From the NCBI GenBank assembly GCA_022827095.1, contig JAJDTP010000019.1, positions 62,001 to 126,000 of the forward strand: a DNA stretch of 64,000 nucleotides, read 5' to 3'. This DNA is from Dehalococcoidia bacterium (GTDB lineage: Bacteria; Chloroflexota; Dehalococcoidia; Lucifugimonadales; UBA3495). This document shows positions 34,006-42,367 of the stretch, in pieces (position 1 is the first letter of the stretch; the number at the start of each line of letters is the position of its first letter). The position numbers were made by a program, and so were the translations under genes. A model generated the notes under the pieces. That model was not told the DNA's origin. It ran no database searches and saw only the letters and a program-made list of their open reading frames with translations.

Positions 34006-34097
34006 TTTCGTTGTCTCCTTATGCGCTGGCGCCTTTGACGTTTCAAGCCGCCGACGCAGTATATCAGCCGTTACCGCACGGGCCGAGAAGGGGCTGA

Positions 34098-34106
34098 TGC
34101 TATAAT
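34098..34106 (+). promoter_or_regulatory. Extended -10 promoter element
   Basis: TGC followed by a perfect TATAAT (34101-34106), the TGnTATAAT extended -10 form, with no good -35 at the normal distance. It would drive the small membrane genes starting at 34150, with a start point about 37 nt before that ATG. Confidence 0.55.
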
Positions 34107-34149
34107 CCGTTGTACAGGGAGCGAGAGCCTACGGGCTGGAGGGCCAGTC

Positions 34150-34281
34150 ATGTTTTTGCAAATCCTGGGGATGACGTTGATAGTGATCGGGCTGATCGGT
34201 TTCCTGGTGTCTATCAGCGTCATCCTCTACCGTCTAATCCGTGCCGAAAACAGAGACCGAAGGATGGGCAGTCAGCTATAG
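34150..34281 (+). CDS. Small single-pass membrane protein
   Basis: A 43-residue reading frame, ATG 34150 to TAG 34279, preceded by GGAGG at a good distance and an extended -10 further upstream. The product is one hydrophobic helix (about residues 2-28, FLQILGMTLIVIGLIGFLV and on) with a short basic C-terminus RLIRAENRDRR. No family is recognisable. It is followed 26 bp downstream by another small membrane gene, and the two may be co-transcribed with the Uma2 gene. Confidence 0.6.
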   Translation: MFLQILGMTLIVIGLIGFLVSISVILYRLIRAENRDRRMGSQL

Positions 34282-34307
34282 CCTGAACCTCAAGGCGAGG
34301 TCGAAAG

Positions 34308-34553
34308 ATGAGAGACGCAATTAGCCCCGGTTGGATGCTGGTTGCGTTGTTCGCAGTCACGGTTGTGGGAATCGGCCTCCTGCTCTATGTGGCGTCTTTT
34401 CCGCCTTCCCAGTTCAACGCAGCTCACGACAGTCTTATAGCAATCGGTGACTGGATGGTGAAGGTATCCATCGGGGCAATCCTGGGGCTGGGTGGCGCGC
34501 GCCTGACGATGGCCCGGCGCAACGGCAGCAGCGCCTCTACCGCTATGGAATGA
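34308..34553 (+). CDS. Small two-helix membrane protein
   Basis: An 81-residue protein with a first membrane segment at about 8-28 (GWMLVALFAVTVVGIGLLLY) and a second, weaker one at about 50-68 (MVKVSIGAILGLGGARL). The ribosome site is poor (GCGAGG 14 nt upstream). No family is recognised. It lies between the 43-residue membrane protein and the Uma2 gene, whose start is 12 bp beyond its stop. Confidence 0.6.
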   Translation: MRDAISPGWMLVALFAVTVVGIGLLLYVASFPPSQFNAAHDSLIAIGDWMVKVSIGAILGLGGARLTMARRNGSSASTAME

Positions 34554-34564
34554 GGAGAGCGGTC

Positions 34565-35134
34565 ATGACCACCGCCAAAAAGCTGCTCACCGCTGACGAT
34601 CTCATGGGCATGCCCGACGACGGCAAGCGCTACGAACTGATCCGGGGAGTGCTGATTGAGATGCCGCCAACCAGCCACAATCCAAGCAGGGTCGCGGTAC
34701 GATTTGGACGACGGATTGGCAACTTCGCAGAGGAGCATGATTTGGGCCATGATGTTGGCGCGGATGCCGGCATACATATTGAGCGCGACCCGGATACGGT
34801 ACGCGTACCCGATTACGGGTTCATCTCCTACGAGCGCATGGCAGAACCCCCGCCGTCGCGCGGCTATGCCGATGTCATCCCCGATCTGGTTCTGGAGGTG
34901 GTATCACCCAACGACAGGCAGCCGGACATCGACGCCAAAACGCAGATGTGGCTGGAAGCCGGCGTCCGGCTGGCGTTGGTCGTATATCCCGAAACGCAGG
35001 AAGTTCATGCCCACCACGACGACGGTTCGGTGATGCACTATGGCATTGGGGATACGGTGGTGGGTGATCCGGTGCTGCCCGGCTTCGCCTGCCCGGTGGC
35101 GGATATTTTCGCCTTCGGGCCGCGCCGGCAATAG
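34565..35134 (+). CDS. Uma2 family (DUF820) PD-(D/E)xK nuclease-like protein
   Basis: A 189-residue Uma2-type protein. I chose ATG 34565, behind GAGGAG. Family blocks: LLTADDLMGMPDDGKRYELIRG, PDYGFISYERM, the catalytic Asp in VIPDLVLEVVSPND with Glu-Val after it, and the KTQMWLEAGVRLALVVYP segment (Lys of the PD-ExK core). The family is very abundant in Chloroflexota and cyanobacteria and resembles restriction-type nucleases, but its role is not established. A more divergent member with a coiled-coil tail is at 44298-45050. Confidence 0.88.
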   Translation: MTTAKKLLTADDLMGMPDDGKRYELIRGVLIEMPPTSHNPSRVAVRFGRRIGNFAEEHDLGHDVGADAGIHIERDPDTVRVPDYGFISYERMAEPPPSRGYADVIPDLVLEVVSPNDRQPDIDAKTQMWLEAGVRLALVVYPETQEVHAHHDDGSVMHYGIGDTVVGDPVLPGFACPVADIFAFGPRRQ

Positions 35135-35146
35135 ACCGCCGGCCTT

Positions 35147-35857
35147 TTAGTCTCCGGCCAGATCCAGCGCTCCGCAGAACCGACGGGCCACGCCGTCAGC
35201 CACTGTCCCTATATCCACCGTTGCGTCCAACTCCGCGGCCATGCTCGTCACTGCGCGGTCGGGGATGCCGCAGGGGATGATGCCGTCGAACATGATCAGG
35301 TCGGGGTCGACGTTGATGGCGAAGCCGTGGTAGGCGACGCCGGCGGCTATCTTCACGCCGATGGCGGCGATTTTGCGCTGGCCGTCGGCTGTCCAGACGC
35401 CGGTGCGGCCTTCGACTGTGGTTGCGCCCAGGCCGAACTCAGCCAGCACGCTGATGATGACCTGCTCCAGGGTGCGGACGTACCAGTGAGGGCCGCCCCG
35501 TCGATTGGTCAAAGGTCCGCGTCGCAGCCGGATGATGGGGTAGGCGACGAGTTGTCCCGGGCCGTGATAGGTGATCAGCCCGCCCCGGTCGGTTTCGACG
35601 ACGGTGATGCCCCTGGTGGCCAGCGTCGCTTCGTCCAGCAGCAGGTCGCTGTCGGGAGCCAGCCGGCCCCGGGTGTAGGTATGAGGATGCTCCAGGAGGA
35701 CCAGGGTTTCGGGCTGCGAGCCGTCGCGGACGCCGTCGGCGATGCGGACTTGCCAGTCCCACGCTTCCCGGTAATCCACCAGGCCGGCCCTTATGATGCG
35801 GCAGGTTCCATCACCCGCCGCGATGTCGGTGCCGTCAGTAGATGGGCGTGTCGCCAT
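35147..35857 (-). CDS. lipB: Octanoyl-[ACP]:protein N-octanoyltransferase
   Basis: A 236-residue LipB. Conserved blocks are PHTYTRGR, the RGGLITYHGPGQLVAYPI motif, KIAAIGVKIAAGVAYHGFAINV with the catalytic Lys in GVKI, and IPCGIPDRAVTSM with the thioester-forming Cys. LipB moves octanoate from acyl carrier protein to lipoyl domains. The gene overlaps the end of the E2 gene by 23 bp; E2 carries the lipoyl Lys, so enzyme and substrate are in the same operon. No lipA (lipoyl synthase) is in the window. Confidence 0.95.
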   Translation of the reverse strand: MATRPSTDGTDIAAGDGTCRIIRAGLVDYREAWDWQVRIADGVRDGSQPETLVLLEHPHTYTRGRLAPDSDLLLDEATLATRGITVVETDRGGLITYHGPGQLVAYPIIRLRRGPLTNRRGGPHWYVRTLEQVIISVLAEFGLGATTVEGRTGVWTADGQRKIAAIGVKIAAGVAYHGFAINVDPDLIMFDGIIPCGIPDRAVTSMAAELDATVDIGTVADGVARRFCGALDLAGD

Positions 35858-37256
35858 CCATCGCCTCGAGGCGAGCCTTCACCGATTGCATGAACGCGCC
35901 CGATTCGGCGCCGTCGTTGATCCGGTGGTCGAAGGACAGGCACAGGTTCATCATCCAGCGAATTGCGATGGCGTCGTTGATTACCACGGGACGCTGCTGC
36001 ACGGCCTCGGTGGTCAGGATGCCGGCCTGGGGGTAGTTGATGATAGGCCCGCCGAGGACGCTGCCCAGGGCGCCGGTGTTGTTGACCGTGAACGTGCCGC
36101 CCTGCACGTCATCCAGCCGCAGGGTTCCACCCCGGGCCCGTTCCGACAGATCGGCGACGGCGTGGGCCAGGCCGGCGATGCTCAGCCGGTCGGCGTCGTG
36201 GATCACCGGCACCACCAGGCCCGTGGGAGCGGCCACCGCGATGCCCAGGTTGATGCGCCGCTTCAGGATGATGCAGTCGTCGCCCCAGGACGCGTTCATG
36301 GTCGGATTGTCTTTCAAGGCGGACGCGACGGCCTTCAGCGCAAAGGGCAGGTAGGTCAGGTTGACGCCCTCGCGGGCGCGGAACCGGTCCCGCTCCCGGT
36401 TGCGCAGGCCGACCAGTTCGGTGATGTCCACCTCGACCATGCTCCACGCGTGGGGAATTTGCGTGACCGAGCGCACCATGGCGTCGGCGATCATGCGCCG
36501 CACAGGGGTCAGCGCGACGCGTTCCTCGTCGGCAGCCGGAGTTGCCGGTGCGGCTGCCGGCGCAGGAGCTGGGATGATCGGCGCAGTTGGGGGAGCCGCC
36601 GTCGCGAAGGTCGCCGTCTGCTGTTCCAGGTAGCGCAGCACGTCGTTCCGGGTGACGCGCCCGCCCATGCCGGTGCCGGCGATGCGGTCGACGTCCAGGT
36701 TATGCTCAGCGGCCAGGCGGCGCACGGCGGGGGACAGGCGGTTGGGCGCGCGTTCGACGCTGGTCCCCCGGTCCTGGTCGACCGCCCGGATCACGGCTGG
36801 CGGCACGGTTGAAGCCGGCGCAAGTTCGGCCGTAGCCTCTGCTCCTTCCTGGCTCTGCGCTTCGACCGCTGATCCGCCAGTGGGGCCAACCGGACGGGCG
36901 TCCATGATCAGGTACGACGTCGGGGTCGACGGAGACGGCGAGGCTTGGACGGGCGCTGGTGTTGGCGCAGTCGCCTGGGACGCTGATGCCGCTGGCGACT
37001 CGCTGGTCGCCGGCCCGCTGCCGTCGTCCACCTCTGCGATGGGCGCGCCCATAGGAACCGTCTCACCCTCCTGGGCGATGATGCGCAGCAATTCGCCCGC
37101 GACCGGCGACGGCACCTCCATGGTCACCTTGTCGGTTACCACCTCCACCAGCGGGTCGTAGCGCTCCACATGGTCGCCGGGCTGCTTGAGCCACTTGCCG
37201 ATGGTGCCTTCGACGACGCTCTCGCCGACGTGGGGAAGTTCGATGAGTTGAGCCAC
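35835..37256 (-). CDS. 2-oxoacid dehydrogenase E2 component (lipoyl acyltransferase)
   Basis: A 473-residue E2. I place the start at GTG 37256 (VAQLIELPHVGESVVEG), which gives the standard lipoyl-domain N-terminus; the longer frame would add 46 unrelated residues. Domains: lipoyl (1-78) with lipoyl Lys43 in VTDKVTMEV; a Pro/Ala linker; E1/E3-binding domain RLSPAVRRLAAEHNLDVDRI; a second linker; and a CAT acyltransferase domain ending with the HRxxDG motif DHRINDGAESG. It belongs to the branched-chain 2-oxoacid or pyruvate dehydrogenase complex. E1beta and E1alpha precede it, and no E3 follows. Confidence 0.93.
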   Translation of the reverse strand: MAQLIELPHVGESVVEGTIGKWLKQPGDHVERYDPLVEVVTDKVTMEVPSPVAGELLRIIAQEGETVPMGAPIAEVDDGSGPATSESPAASASQATAPTPAPVQASPSPSTPTSYLIMDARPVGPTGGSAVEAQSQEGAEATAELAPASTVPPAVIRAVDQDRGTSVERAPNRLSPAVRRLAAEHNLDVDRIAGTGMGGRVTRNDVLRYLEQQTATFATAAPPTAPIIPAPAPAAAPATPAADEERVALTPVRRMIADAMVRSVTQIPHAWSMVEVDITELVGLRNRERDRFRAREGVNLTYLPFALKAVASALKDNPTMNASWGDDCIILKRRINLGIAVAAPTGLVVPVIHDADRLSIAGLAHAVADLSERARGGTLRLDDVQGGTFTVNNTGALGSVLGGPIINYPQAGILTTEAVQQRPVVINDAIAIRWMMNLCLSFDHRINDGAESGAFMQSVKARLEAMDGDTPIY

Positions 37257-37287
37257 GGGACAGTCCTCGGTTGTTCGGCGGATAAGA

Positions 37288-38271
37288 TCAGTAGGCCGCA
37301 AGCCGGCGGATCTCGGCGGCGATGGCCTCTGGACTGGGCATGTAGGCGTCTTCCAGCGTCTGCGCAAATGGCATGGTGGGTACGTCAGGCCCACAGAGCC
37401 GTGCGATGGGTGCGTCCAGGTACTCGAAAGCCTCGTCGGCTGCCAGCGCGGCGATCTCGGCGCCGATGCCGCCGCTGATATTGTCCTCGTGAACCACCAG
37501 CAGCTTGCCGGTCTTCTTCACCGAGTCCAGGATGGTTTCCGTGTCTAGGGGCTTCAGTGTCCGCAGATCGACCACCTCCGCGCCGATGCCGTCGGCGGCG
37601 ACTGCCTCCGCAGCGGCCAGGCAATAGTGCATCGCCAGGCCATAGCTGACGACCGTGACGTCGGAGCCGGCCCGCTTGATGTCCGCGGGACCGATGGGCA
37701 GGGTGTATTCCTCGTCGGGCACCTCGCCGCGCACCAGGCGGTAGGTCTTCTTGTGCTCCAGAAAGATGACCGGATTGTCGTCGCGAATGGCGGACTTGAG
37801 CAATCCCTTAGCCTCGTAGGGAGTGGACGGCGTGACCACCAGCAGGCCGGGGGTGTGGAAGAACAAGGCCTCCACGTTCTGGGAGTGGTACAGACCGCCG
37901 CGGATCCCGCCGCCGTAGGGGATGCGCACGGTCATGGGGACCTTCAGCGCGCCGTTGGTGCCATAGTGCACGCGGGCCGCCTCGCCGATCAACTGATTGA
38001 CGCTGGGCCAGACGAAATCGGAGAACTGCACCTCGGGTATCGGCCGCATCCCTCGGAAAGCTGCGCCAAGGGCGATGCCCATGATGGATGCCTCTGCCAG
38101 CGGGGAATCTATCACCCGTTGCGGGCCGAAATCCTCGATGAACCCTTGTGTGGCGAGGAACACGCCGCCGCGTTGGCCGACGTCCTCGCCCATGACGAAC
38201 ACGCGCTCGTCCCGCTCCATCTCTTCGCGGAGCGCGGAACGGACTGCCTCGATTACGGTCATCTCTGCCAT
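37288..38271 (-). CDS. 2-oxoacid dehydrogenase E1 component, beta subunit
   Basis: A 327-residue transketolase-fold subunit. Signature blocks: ALREEMERDERVFVMGEDVGQRGGVF, GPQRVIDSPLAEASIMGIALGAA with the conserved Glu that activates thiamine diphosphate, VRIPYGGGIRGGLYHSQ, and VVHEDNISGGIGAEIAAL. Length is typical for BkdAB/PdhB (about 325). It would form the alpha2beta2 E1 with the product of the adjacent gene and decarboxylate a 2-oxo acid. Branched-chain versus pyruvate specificity cannot be settled by eye. Confidence 0.93.
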   Translation of the reverse strand: MAEMTVIEAVRSALREEMERDERVFVMGEDVGQRGGVFLATQGFIEDFGPQRVIDSPLAEASIMGIALGAAFRGMRPIPEVQFSDFVWPSVNQLIGEAARVHYGTNGALKVPMTVRIPYGGGIRGGLYHSQNVEALFFHTPGLLVVTPSTPYEAKGLLKSAIRDDNPVIFLEHKKTYRLVRGEVPDEEYTLPIGPADIKRAGSDVTVVSYGLAMHYCLAAAEAVAADGIGAEVVDLRTLKPLDTETILDSVKKTGKLLVVHEDNISGGIGAEIAALAADEAFEYLDAPIARLCGPDVPTMPFAQTLEDAYMPSPEAIAAEIRRLAAY

Positions 38272-38278
38272 GATGTGC

Positions 38279-39355
38279 TTATCCCTGGGCGTACAAGTGG
38301 TCGTAGATGGTCGATGCGTCGGGAGGCTGGGCCTCGTCGGCGAAGTCGGTGGCGTCGTTCACCTGCTGTGTGGCGTCGGCGCGGAAGGCGTCCACTTGCT
38401 CCGGGGTGAGTATGCCGCGCTCCACCATCTGGGCCGGGAAGACGGCCACGGGATCGTACTGACGAGCGGCGTCCAGCGCGTCCCGGTCCCGATAACGCCG
38501 GTCGTCGTCGTCGGTGGTGTGGGGCATGAACCGCTCCACCTTCATCTCGATCAGCACCGGGCCGGCAGCGCGGGCGTGAGCGATGCCCTGCCGCGTCGCC
38601 TCGTAGCAGGCGACCAGGTCCAGGCCGTCGATCACAAACCCGGGGAATCCGTACCCTTCCGCGCGTGCGGCGACGTCGATGACCACCATCTGCGCGTCTT
38701 GCGGCGTGGATATAGCGTACTTGTTGTTCTCGCAGATGAAGATGACGGGCAGTTGATGGATGGCGGCGAAGTTCATCGCTTCGTGGGTCTCACCCTGGCT
38801 GGTTGCCCCGTCGCCGAAGTAGCAGATCGTTACCGTATCTTCGCCCATCATCTTGCACGCCAACGCGTATCCCACGGCCTGGGTCAGTCCGGCGGCGACC
38901 ACGTTGGAAATCTGTATGATGTTGCGGGGGAGATCTGCTCCCTGCAGCGGGAACTGGCGGGCGCCGGAATATGGCTCACCCTCCTTGCCCATGAAGGACA
39001 GCATCACCTGGCGCGGCGTGAGCCCGGCGGCCATCTTGACCGCCAGGTCCCGGTAGTATGGGAAGAGGAAGCAATCCCCGTCCTTCTGAGCTGCCAGCAA
39101 CGACCCGAGCTCCGCCGCCTCGTGACCTTGGCATGACGCGGCGATGGGCACTTTGCCCTGGCGGTTCATCATCCAGATGCGCTCGTCCATGGTGCGCACC
39201 AGGATCATCTGCCGGCACACTTCCACCAGGTCTTCGGCGGTGAGGCCATCAGGCAGCGCGTCAACGTCGGCGCTTCGCCGGGCGATGGCGACTGCGCCGT
39301 TAGCGTCGGTCTCGCTGGGTAAAGAGCTCGTGGCCTGCGTCATCGGGCTGGTCAT
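38279..39355 (-). CDS. 2-oxoacid dehydrogenase E1 component, alpha subunit
   Basis: Encodes a 358-residue E1 alpha from ATG 39355. GGAGG lies just 2 nt before that ATG, so ATG 39343 (MTQATSS) is equally possible; the TTG further upstream is less likely. The thiamine-diphosphate motif GDGATSQGETHEAMNFAA...ENNKYAIST is clear, with QGHEAAELGSLLA upstream and the phosphorylation-loop region RYRDRDALD downstream. It sits 7 bp before the E1beta start, so E1alpha-E1beta-E2-LipB form one operon. Confidence 0.92.
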   Translation of the reverse strand: MTSPMTQATSSLPSETDANGAVAIARRSADVDALPDGLTAEDLVEVCRQMILVRTMDERIWMMNRQGKVPIAASCQGHEAAELGSLLAAQKDGDCFLFPYYRDLAVKMAAGLTPRQVMLSFMGKEGEPYSGARQFPLQGADLPRNIIQISNVVAAGLTQAVGYALACKMMGEDTVTICYFGDGATSQGETHEAMNFAAIHQLPVIFICENNKYAISTPQDAQMVVIDVAARAEGYGFPGFVIDGLDLVACYEATRQGIAHARAAGPVLIEMKVERFMPHTTDDDDRRYRDRDALDAARQYDPVAVFPAQMVERGILTPEQVDAFRADATQQVNDATDFADEAQPPDASTIYDHLYAQG

Positions 39356-39598
39356 CTCCTCCGCGCCGTAAGCGCAAGTCAGCGGCCTCGGCCGCTGGCT
39401 CAATCATAGACCAACCGGGCGGGAGGTGGCAAACGTTGACCGCGATACCAGGGTGGTATAGCATTAAAGCGAGATTGGAGTTGGATCCGGCCGGCAAAGT
39501 CATATGGCTTTTGTTAGGGCCTCCCAAGCACTTAGGCCGGCTGTTGGTTTGGAGTGGTACGAATCTGCAGCTTGGGCCGATGGCCAGTTCCAATCGGC

Positions 39599-39628
39599 AA
39601 AAAACCTCGGATCACTCCGAGGTTTTTT
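39599..39628. terminator. Bidirectional terminator overlapping a stop codon
   Basis: An A6 run, CCTCGG, a 6-nt loop, CCGAGG and a T6 run: a symmetric intrinsic terminator that can act on either strand. The stop codon of the DUF3800 gene (39612-39614, minus strand) lies in its loop, so the final codons of that gene form one arm. Confidence 0.88.
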
Positions 39629-40346
39629 CGTGAGATTGCGGGAGGACCTCTACTTCGACCAATAGCTTGGGATTTACCAAGGTTTCCCACACCCGGTTCG
39701 GTTTGTCTGGCGCGACATATTTTCTCCCTATTGAATAGGCCGTAAGGTCGGCGATCTGCAAGCCGATTGAGTTGCTATTCTTGGCCGCAAAAACCATATC
39801 GAAACTTGGCATCGCCTTGCCAAGCGCGTGATCATCAACTCCAATACGTTGGAATACCTGCGCCAAATCGGCGTCTTCCTTCCGCCCCCTGCTTTCAATG
39901 ACTATGTGCGTGATTGATTCGTCCTGTCCACGAGTTTCTAAAAATCCAGAGACCTGCTCTATGCAACGCTGCAACGCGAGTCCATATGCGTCAGAAACGG
40001 TTGTCTGCGCCAATAAGGGTTTATCGATTGCGGTGGCGATCACCCCATAATCAAGGCCGGCGACCACTGCGTTCAAGCCTTGCCGAAAAGTGGTCTGCTG
40101 CTGACCGTTCCCACCAAAATCGAAAGGGGCTTTGCCGCGGTGAATGTCTTGCTCGTGAAGCACCACCGTGTCACGCCCGAAATGCTCGAATTTGAACGCC
40201 GCCACGGCTGGTAGCACCGAAGCGGCGTAGTGATCCTTCCGGAACACGCAGAAGTTGAGCACGAAAACAGGATAGTTCGCGTCAATTGACGACGGGTTGG
40301 GATCTCCGCTCTCGTCCGCGAAAATGATGTAGTCGCTGTAGTTCAA
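39612..40346 (-). CDS. DUF3800 domain-containing protein
   Basis: A 244-residue protein of the DUF3800 family, probably an RNase H-fold protein. The family hallmarks are the N-terminal FADESGDPN and the C-terminal block NSNSIGLQIADLTAYSIGR; acidic residues in both are presumed metal ligands. Many members lie in mobile or defence regions. The start is a TTG at 40346 with only a weak upstream CAGG; no better start codon precedes FADESGD. The stop lies inside an intrinsic terminator. It is 19 bp downstream of the ComE-like gene but its composition is less GC-rich, suggesting separate acquisition. Confidence 0.8.
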   Translation of the reverse strand: MNYSDYIIFADESGDPNPSSIDANYPVFVLNFCVFRKDHYAASVLPAVAAFKFEHFGRDTVVLHEQDIHRGKAPFDFGGNGQQQTTFRQGLNAVVAGLDYGVIATAIDKPLLAQTTVSDAYGLALQRCIEQVSGFLETRGQDESITHIVIESRGRKEDADLAQVFQRIGVDDHALGKAMPSFDMVFAAKNSNSIGLQIADLTAYSIGRKYVAPDKPNRVWETLVNPKLLVEVEVLPQSHEKTSE

Positions 40347-40365
40347 CCTGATACTGAGAAAACCG

Positions 40366-40923
40366 TTACGTCACGTACGTGTTCCGGAAGCGGTACAGGG
40401 TGAACTCCGGTTCCACCGGGGCTACGGGCATGTACTGGTCGGCCTCCTCGATCTTGGCGACGATGAACCAGGGGCCCGGCTCGCGCATGGCGCGGCCGAA
40501 CGCCTCTTCCAGCGTTTCGAGGTCGTTCACGGTGGCGGTCCTGGTGATGCCGCAGGAGTTGGCGACCTCTTCCAGGTTGGTTCCGGTGGCGGTGTGGCTG
40601 GCCTGGCCGCCGGTCTGGCCCCACATCTCGTTGTCCCAGACCACCACGACCAGGTTCGACGGGTTCTCCCGCCCTATGGTGGCGATGGCGCCCAGGTTCA
40701 TGAGGAGCGAGCCGTCACCGTCCAGCGAGATCACCTTGTCGTCGGTGGACAGGGCCATGCCCAGGGCGATGGACGAGCAGAGCCCCATGTTGCCGTAGGT
40801 GTAGAAGTTCCGGTCGCGGTGCCCGGCGTGGTAAAGCTCGTCGCTGGTGGGGCCCAGGTTACCCACGATGGGCGAATCTCCGGCGTGGCTCAGGACCAGT
40901 TGGGTGGCGTCGAACCTAAGCAA
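40366..40923 (-). CDS. comE: Sulfopyruvate decarboxylase-like beta subunit (TPP enzyme)
   Basis: A 185-residue thiamine-diphosphate C-terminal-type domain. The cofactor motif is LDGDGSLLMNLGAIATIGRENPSN, then VVVWDNEMWGQTGGQ. It begins at TTG 40923, overlapping the alpha subunit stop by 8 nt. Split two-subunit enzymes of this size are ComD/ComE sulfopyruvate decarboxylase and related phosphonopyruvate decarboxylases. ComE decarboxylates sulfopyruvate to sulfoacetaldehyde together with ComD. The substrate in this organism is inferred from the family and from ComB at the window start, not proven. Confidence 0.82.
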   Translation of the reverse strand: MLRFDATQLVLSHAGDSPIVGNLGPTSDELYHAGHRDRNFYTYGNMGLCSSIALGMALSTDDKVISLDGDGSLLMNLGAIATIGRENPSNLVVVVWDNEMWGQTGGQASHTATGTNLEEVANSCGITRTATVNDLETLEEAFGRAMREPGPWFIVAKIEEADQYMPVAPVEPEFTLYRFRNTYVT

Positions 40924-41422
40924 TTTTGCCTCCGTGGAGCATGGGGGTCATGCAGATGGCTACCGGGTTGCGGTGGGCATGGCAGAGCTTCATCACGCCG
41001 TCCAGCAGAGTGTCCATCCGGTCCTCGCTTTCGATGGTGTAGTGGGCGATGCCGAACAGGTCCAGGATGGGCTTGGTGTTCCTGCCCATGGCAACCTGGG
41101 CGATGTTGAACTCGCCGACCTGCCCGCGCAGGTTCATGAAGATGGGGATGGGCGTCCGCGCCGGCAGGCACAGGCTGGCGACGCCGTTGATGCTGTTGCC
41201 GAAGCCGCTGGACTGCATGAACACGGCGGCATTCCGGCCCACCGCATAGCTGCCAACGGCGACGCCGACGGCCTCCTCCTCGCGGGTACAGGACACCAGA
41301 TGGAAGAACGGGTCCTCGTTGATGATGCTGGTCACCCGGTCGATTGAGATGTCGGGCACGTAGGCGATGAGCGACGTGTCCCATTTCTTCAGAGTGTCTA
41401 CGATAGTCTCTGCCCAGGGCAT
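40916..41422 (-). CDS. comD: Sulfopyruvate decarboxylase-like alpha subunit
   Basis: A 168-residue N-terminal thiamine-diphosphate-binding domain, behind AAGGAG. It has the catalytic Glu region in VSCTREEEAVGVAVGSYAVGR, the pattern FMQSSGFGNSINGVASL, and ends in TPMLHGGKIA. Length and layout match ComD. The complementary pyrophosphate-binding half is on the next gene. The small hairpin at 41469-41498 separates it from the nitroreductase gene upstream on the same strand. Confidence 0.82.
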   Translation of the reverse strand: MPWAETIVDTLKKWDTSLIAYVPDISIDRVTSIINEDPFFHLVSCTREEEAVGVAVGSYAVGRNAAVFMQSSGFGNSINGVASLCLPARTPIPIFMNLRGQVGEFNIAQVAMGRNTKPILDLFGIAHYTIESEDRMDTLLDGVMKLCHAHRNPVAICMTPMLHGGKIA

Positions 41423-41468
41423 GGGGAACTCCTTGCGCTGCGGATCGGCGGCCGGTATAGCGCAAGTC

Positions 41469-41498
41469 GGCCCTCCTCGCCCCGGAGCGAGGAGGGCC
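41469..41498. terminator. Terminator-like hairpin between nitroreductase and comD
   Basis: GGCCCTCCTCGC and GCGAGGAGGGCC form a perfect 12-bp stem around a 6-nt loop. No T-run follows on the minus strand. It lies 20 bp after the nitroreductase stop. Confidence 0.6.
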
Positions 41499-41518
41499 GA
41501 AGGAGCCTGGGATTTCGT

Positions 41519-42121
41519 TTACAGCCAGGCGGTGACCTCATCCGCCGGAGCGCGCACGGATGCCGAAGGACGGGCCGGCTGCCCGATGAACAGCGCGCCG
41601 ACCATGGTCCAGTCGGACTCGCCGCCCAGGGTTTCCGCCAGGGCCGGATGCCGGGTGGTGTTGCCCGTGCTCCAGTCGCCGGCGAGCCCCTCAGCCACCG
41701 CGGCCAGGAGGAGGTTCTGCACCGCGCAGCACGCCGCCGCGTAGTTTTCCTGGGTCATCTCCTCGGTGTCGGCGGGGACGCTGTACACGTAGATCAGGCC
41801 CGGAGCGTCGAGCACGCGCTGGCGGCTGCCGTCGGCGTTTTCGTGATTGCCGCTGCGGGCGAACAGATTGTCGTAAGCCAATTGCGCAATCTCAGCCCGC
41901 TTATCGCCGCCCTTTTCCAGCACGAAGAACCGCCACGGGTTGGTCAACCGGTGGTTGGGAGCCCACACCGCCGCGTCCAGCATCCGCTGCAGGGACTCCC
42001 GGCTGGGCACATCGTCGGTGAACTCGTTGTTCATCCTGCGGTTGTGGATGGCTTCGTAGACCGAAACGCCGGTTTCCGGGGCAGCAACGTTGCCGCTGCG
42101 CAATCGACTGCTCTGTGTCAT
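41519..42121 (-). CDS. Nitroreductase family protein (copy 1)
   Basis: A 200-residue FMN-dependent nitroreductase-fold protein, behind CAGGAG. The FMN-phosphate-binding RRMNNEF (Arg pair) lies near residue 29, followed by LDAAVWAPNHRLTNPWRFFVL; the C-terminal part has QNLLLAAVAEGLAGDWSTG. It reduces nitro compounds, quinones or enones with NAD(P)H, or serves as a dehalogenase-like oxidoreductase. It is only distantly similar to the second nitroreductase at 43696-44217. Confidence 0.85.
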   Translation of the reverse strand: MTQSSRLRSGNVAAPETGVSVYEAIHNRRMNNEFTDDVPSRESLQRMLDAAVWAPNHRLTNPWRFFVLEKGGDKRAEIAQLAYDNLFARSGNHENADGSRQRVLDAPGLIYVYSVPADTEEMTQENYAAACCAVQNLLLAAVAEGLAGDWSTGNTTRHPALAETLGGESDWTMVGALFIGQPARPSASVRAPADEVTAWL

Positions 42122-42367
42122 CTCGACAACTCCTGATTAGTGTGGAATAAACTCAATGGTAAGTGTCCACACTATAACCGCAAACGTTGCGCCAAACAAG
42201 CGGGAATGCGACCTCCCGGGTCCCAACCAGCCCGGTCGCGATGACTTTGCCGGCAGGGTGGCATACAATGACGCCATGCCGTATGGGCCCAACGGTTTCC
42301 GTTTATCCGGAGTGCGCGGGCCTGGCTCATTGAGGACAAATCCCCATACCTGATCCAGGAGGACAAC

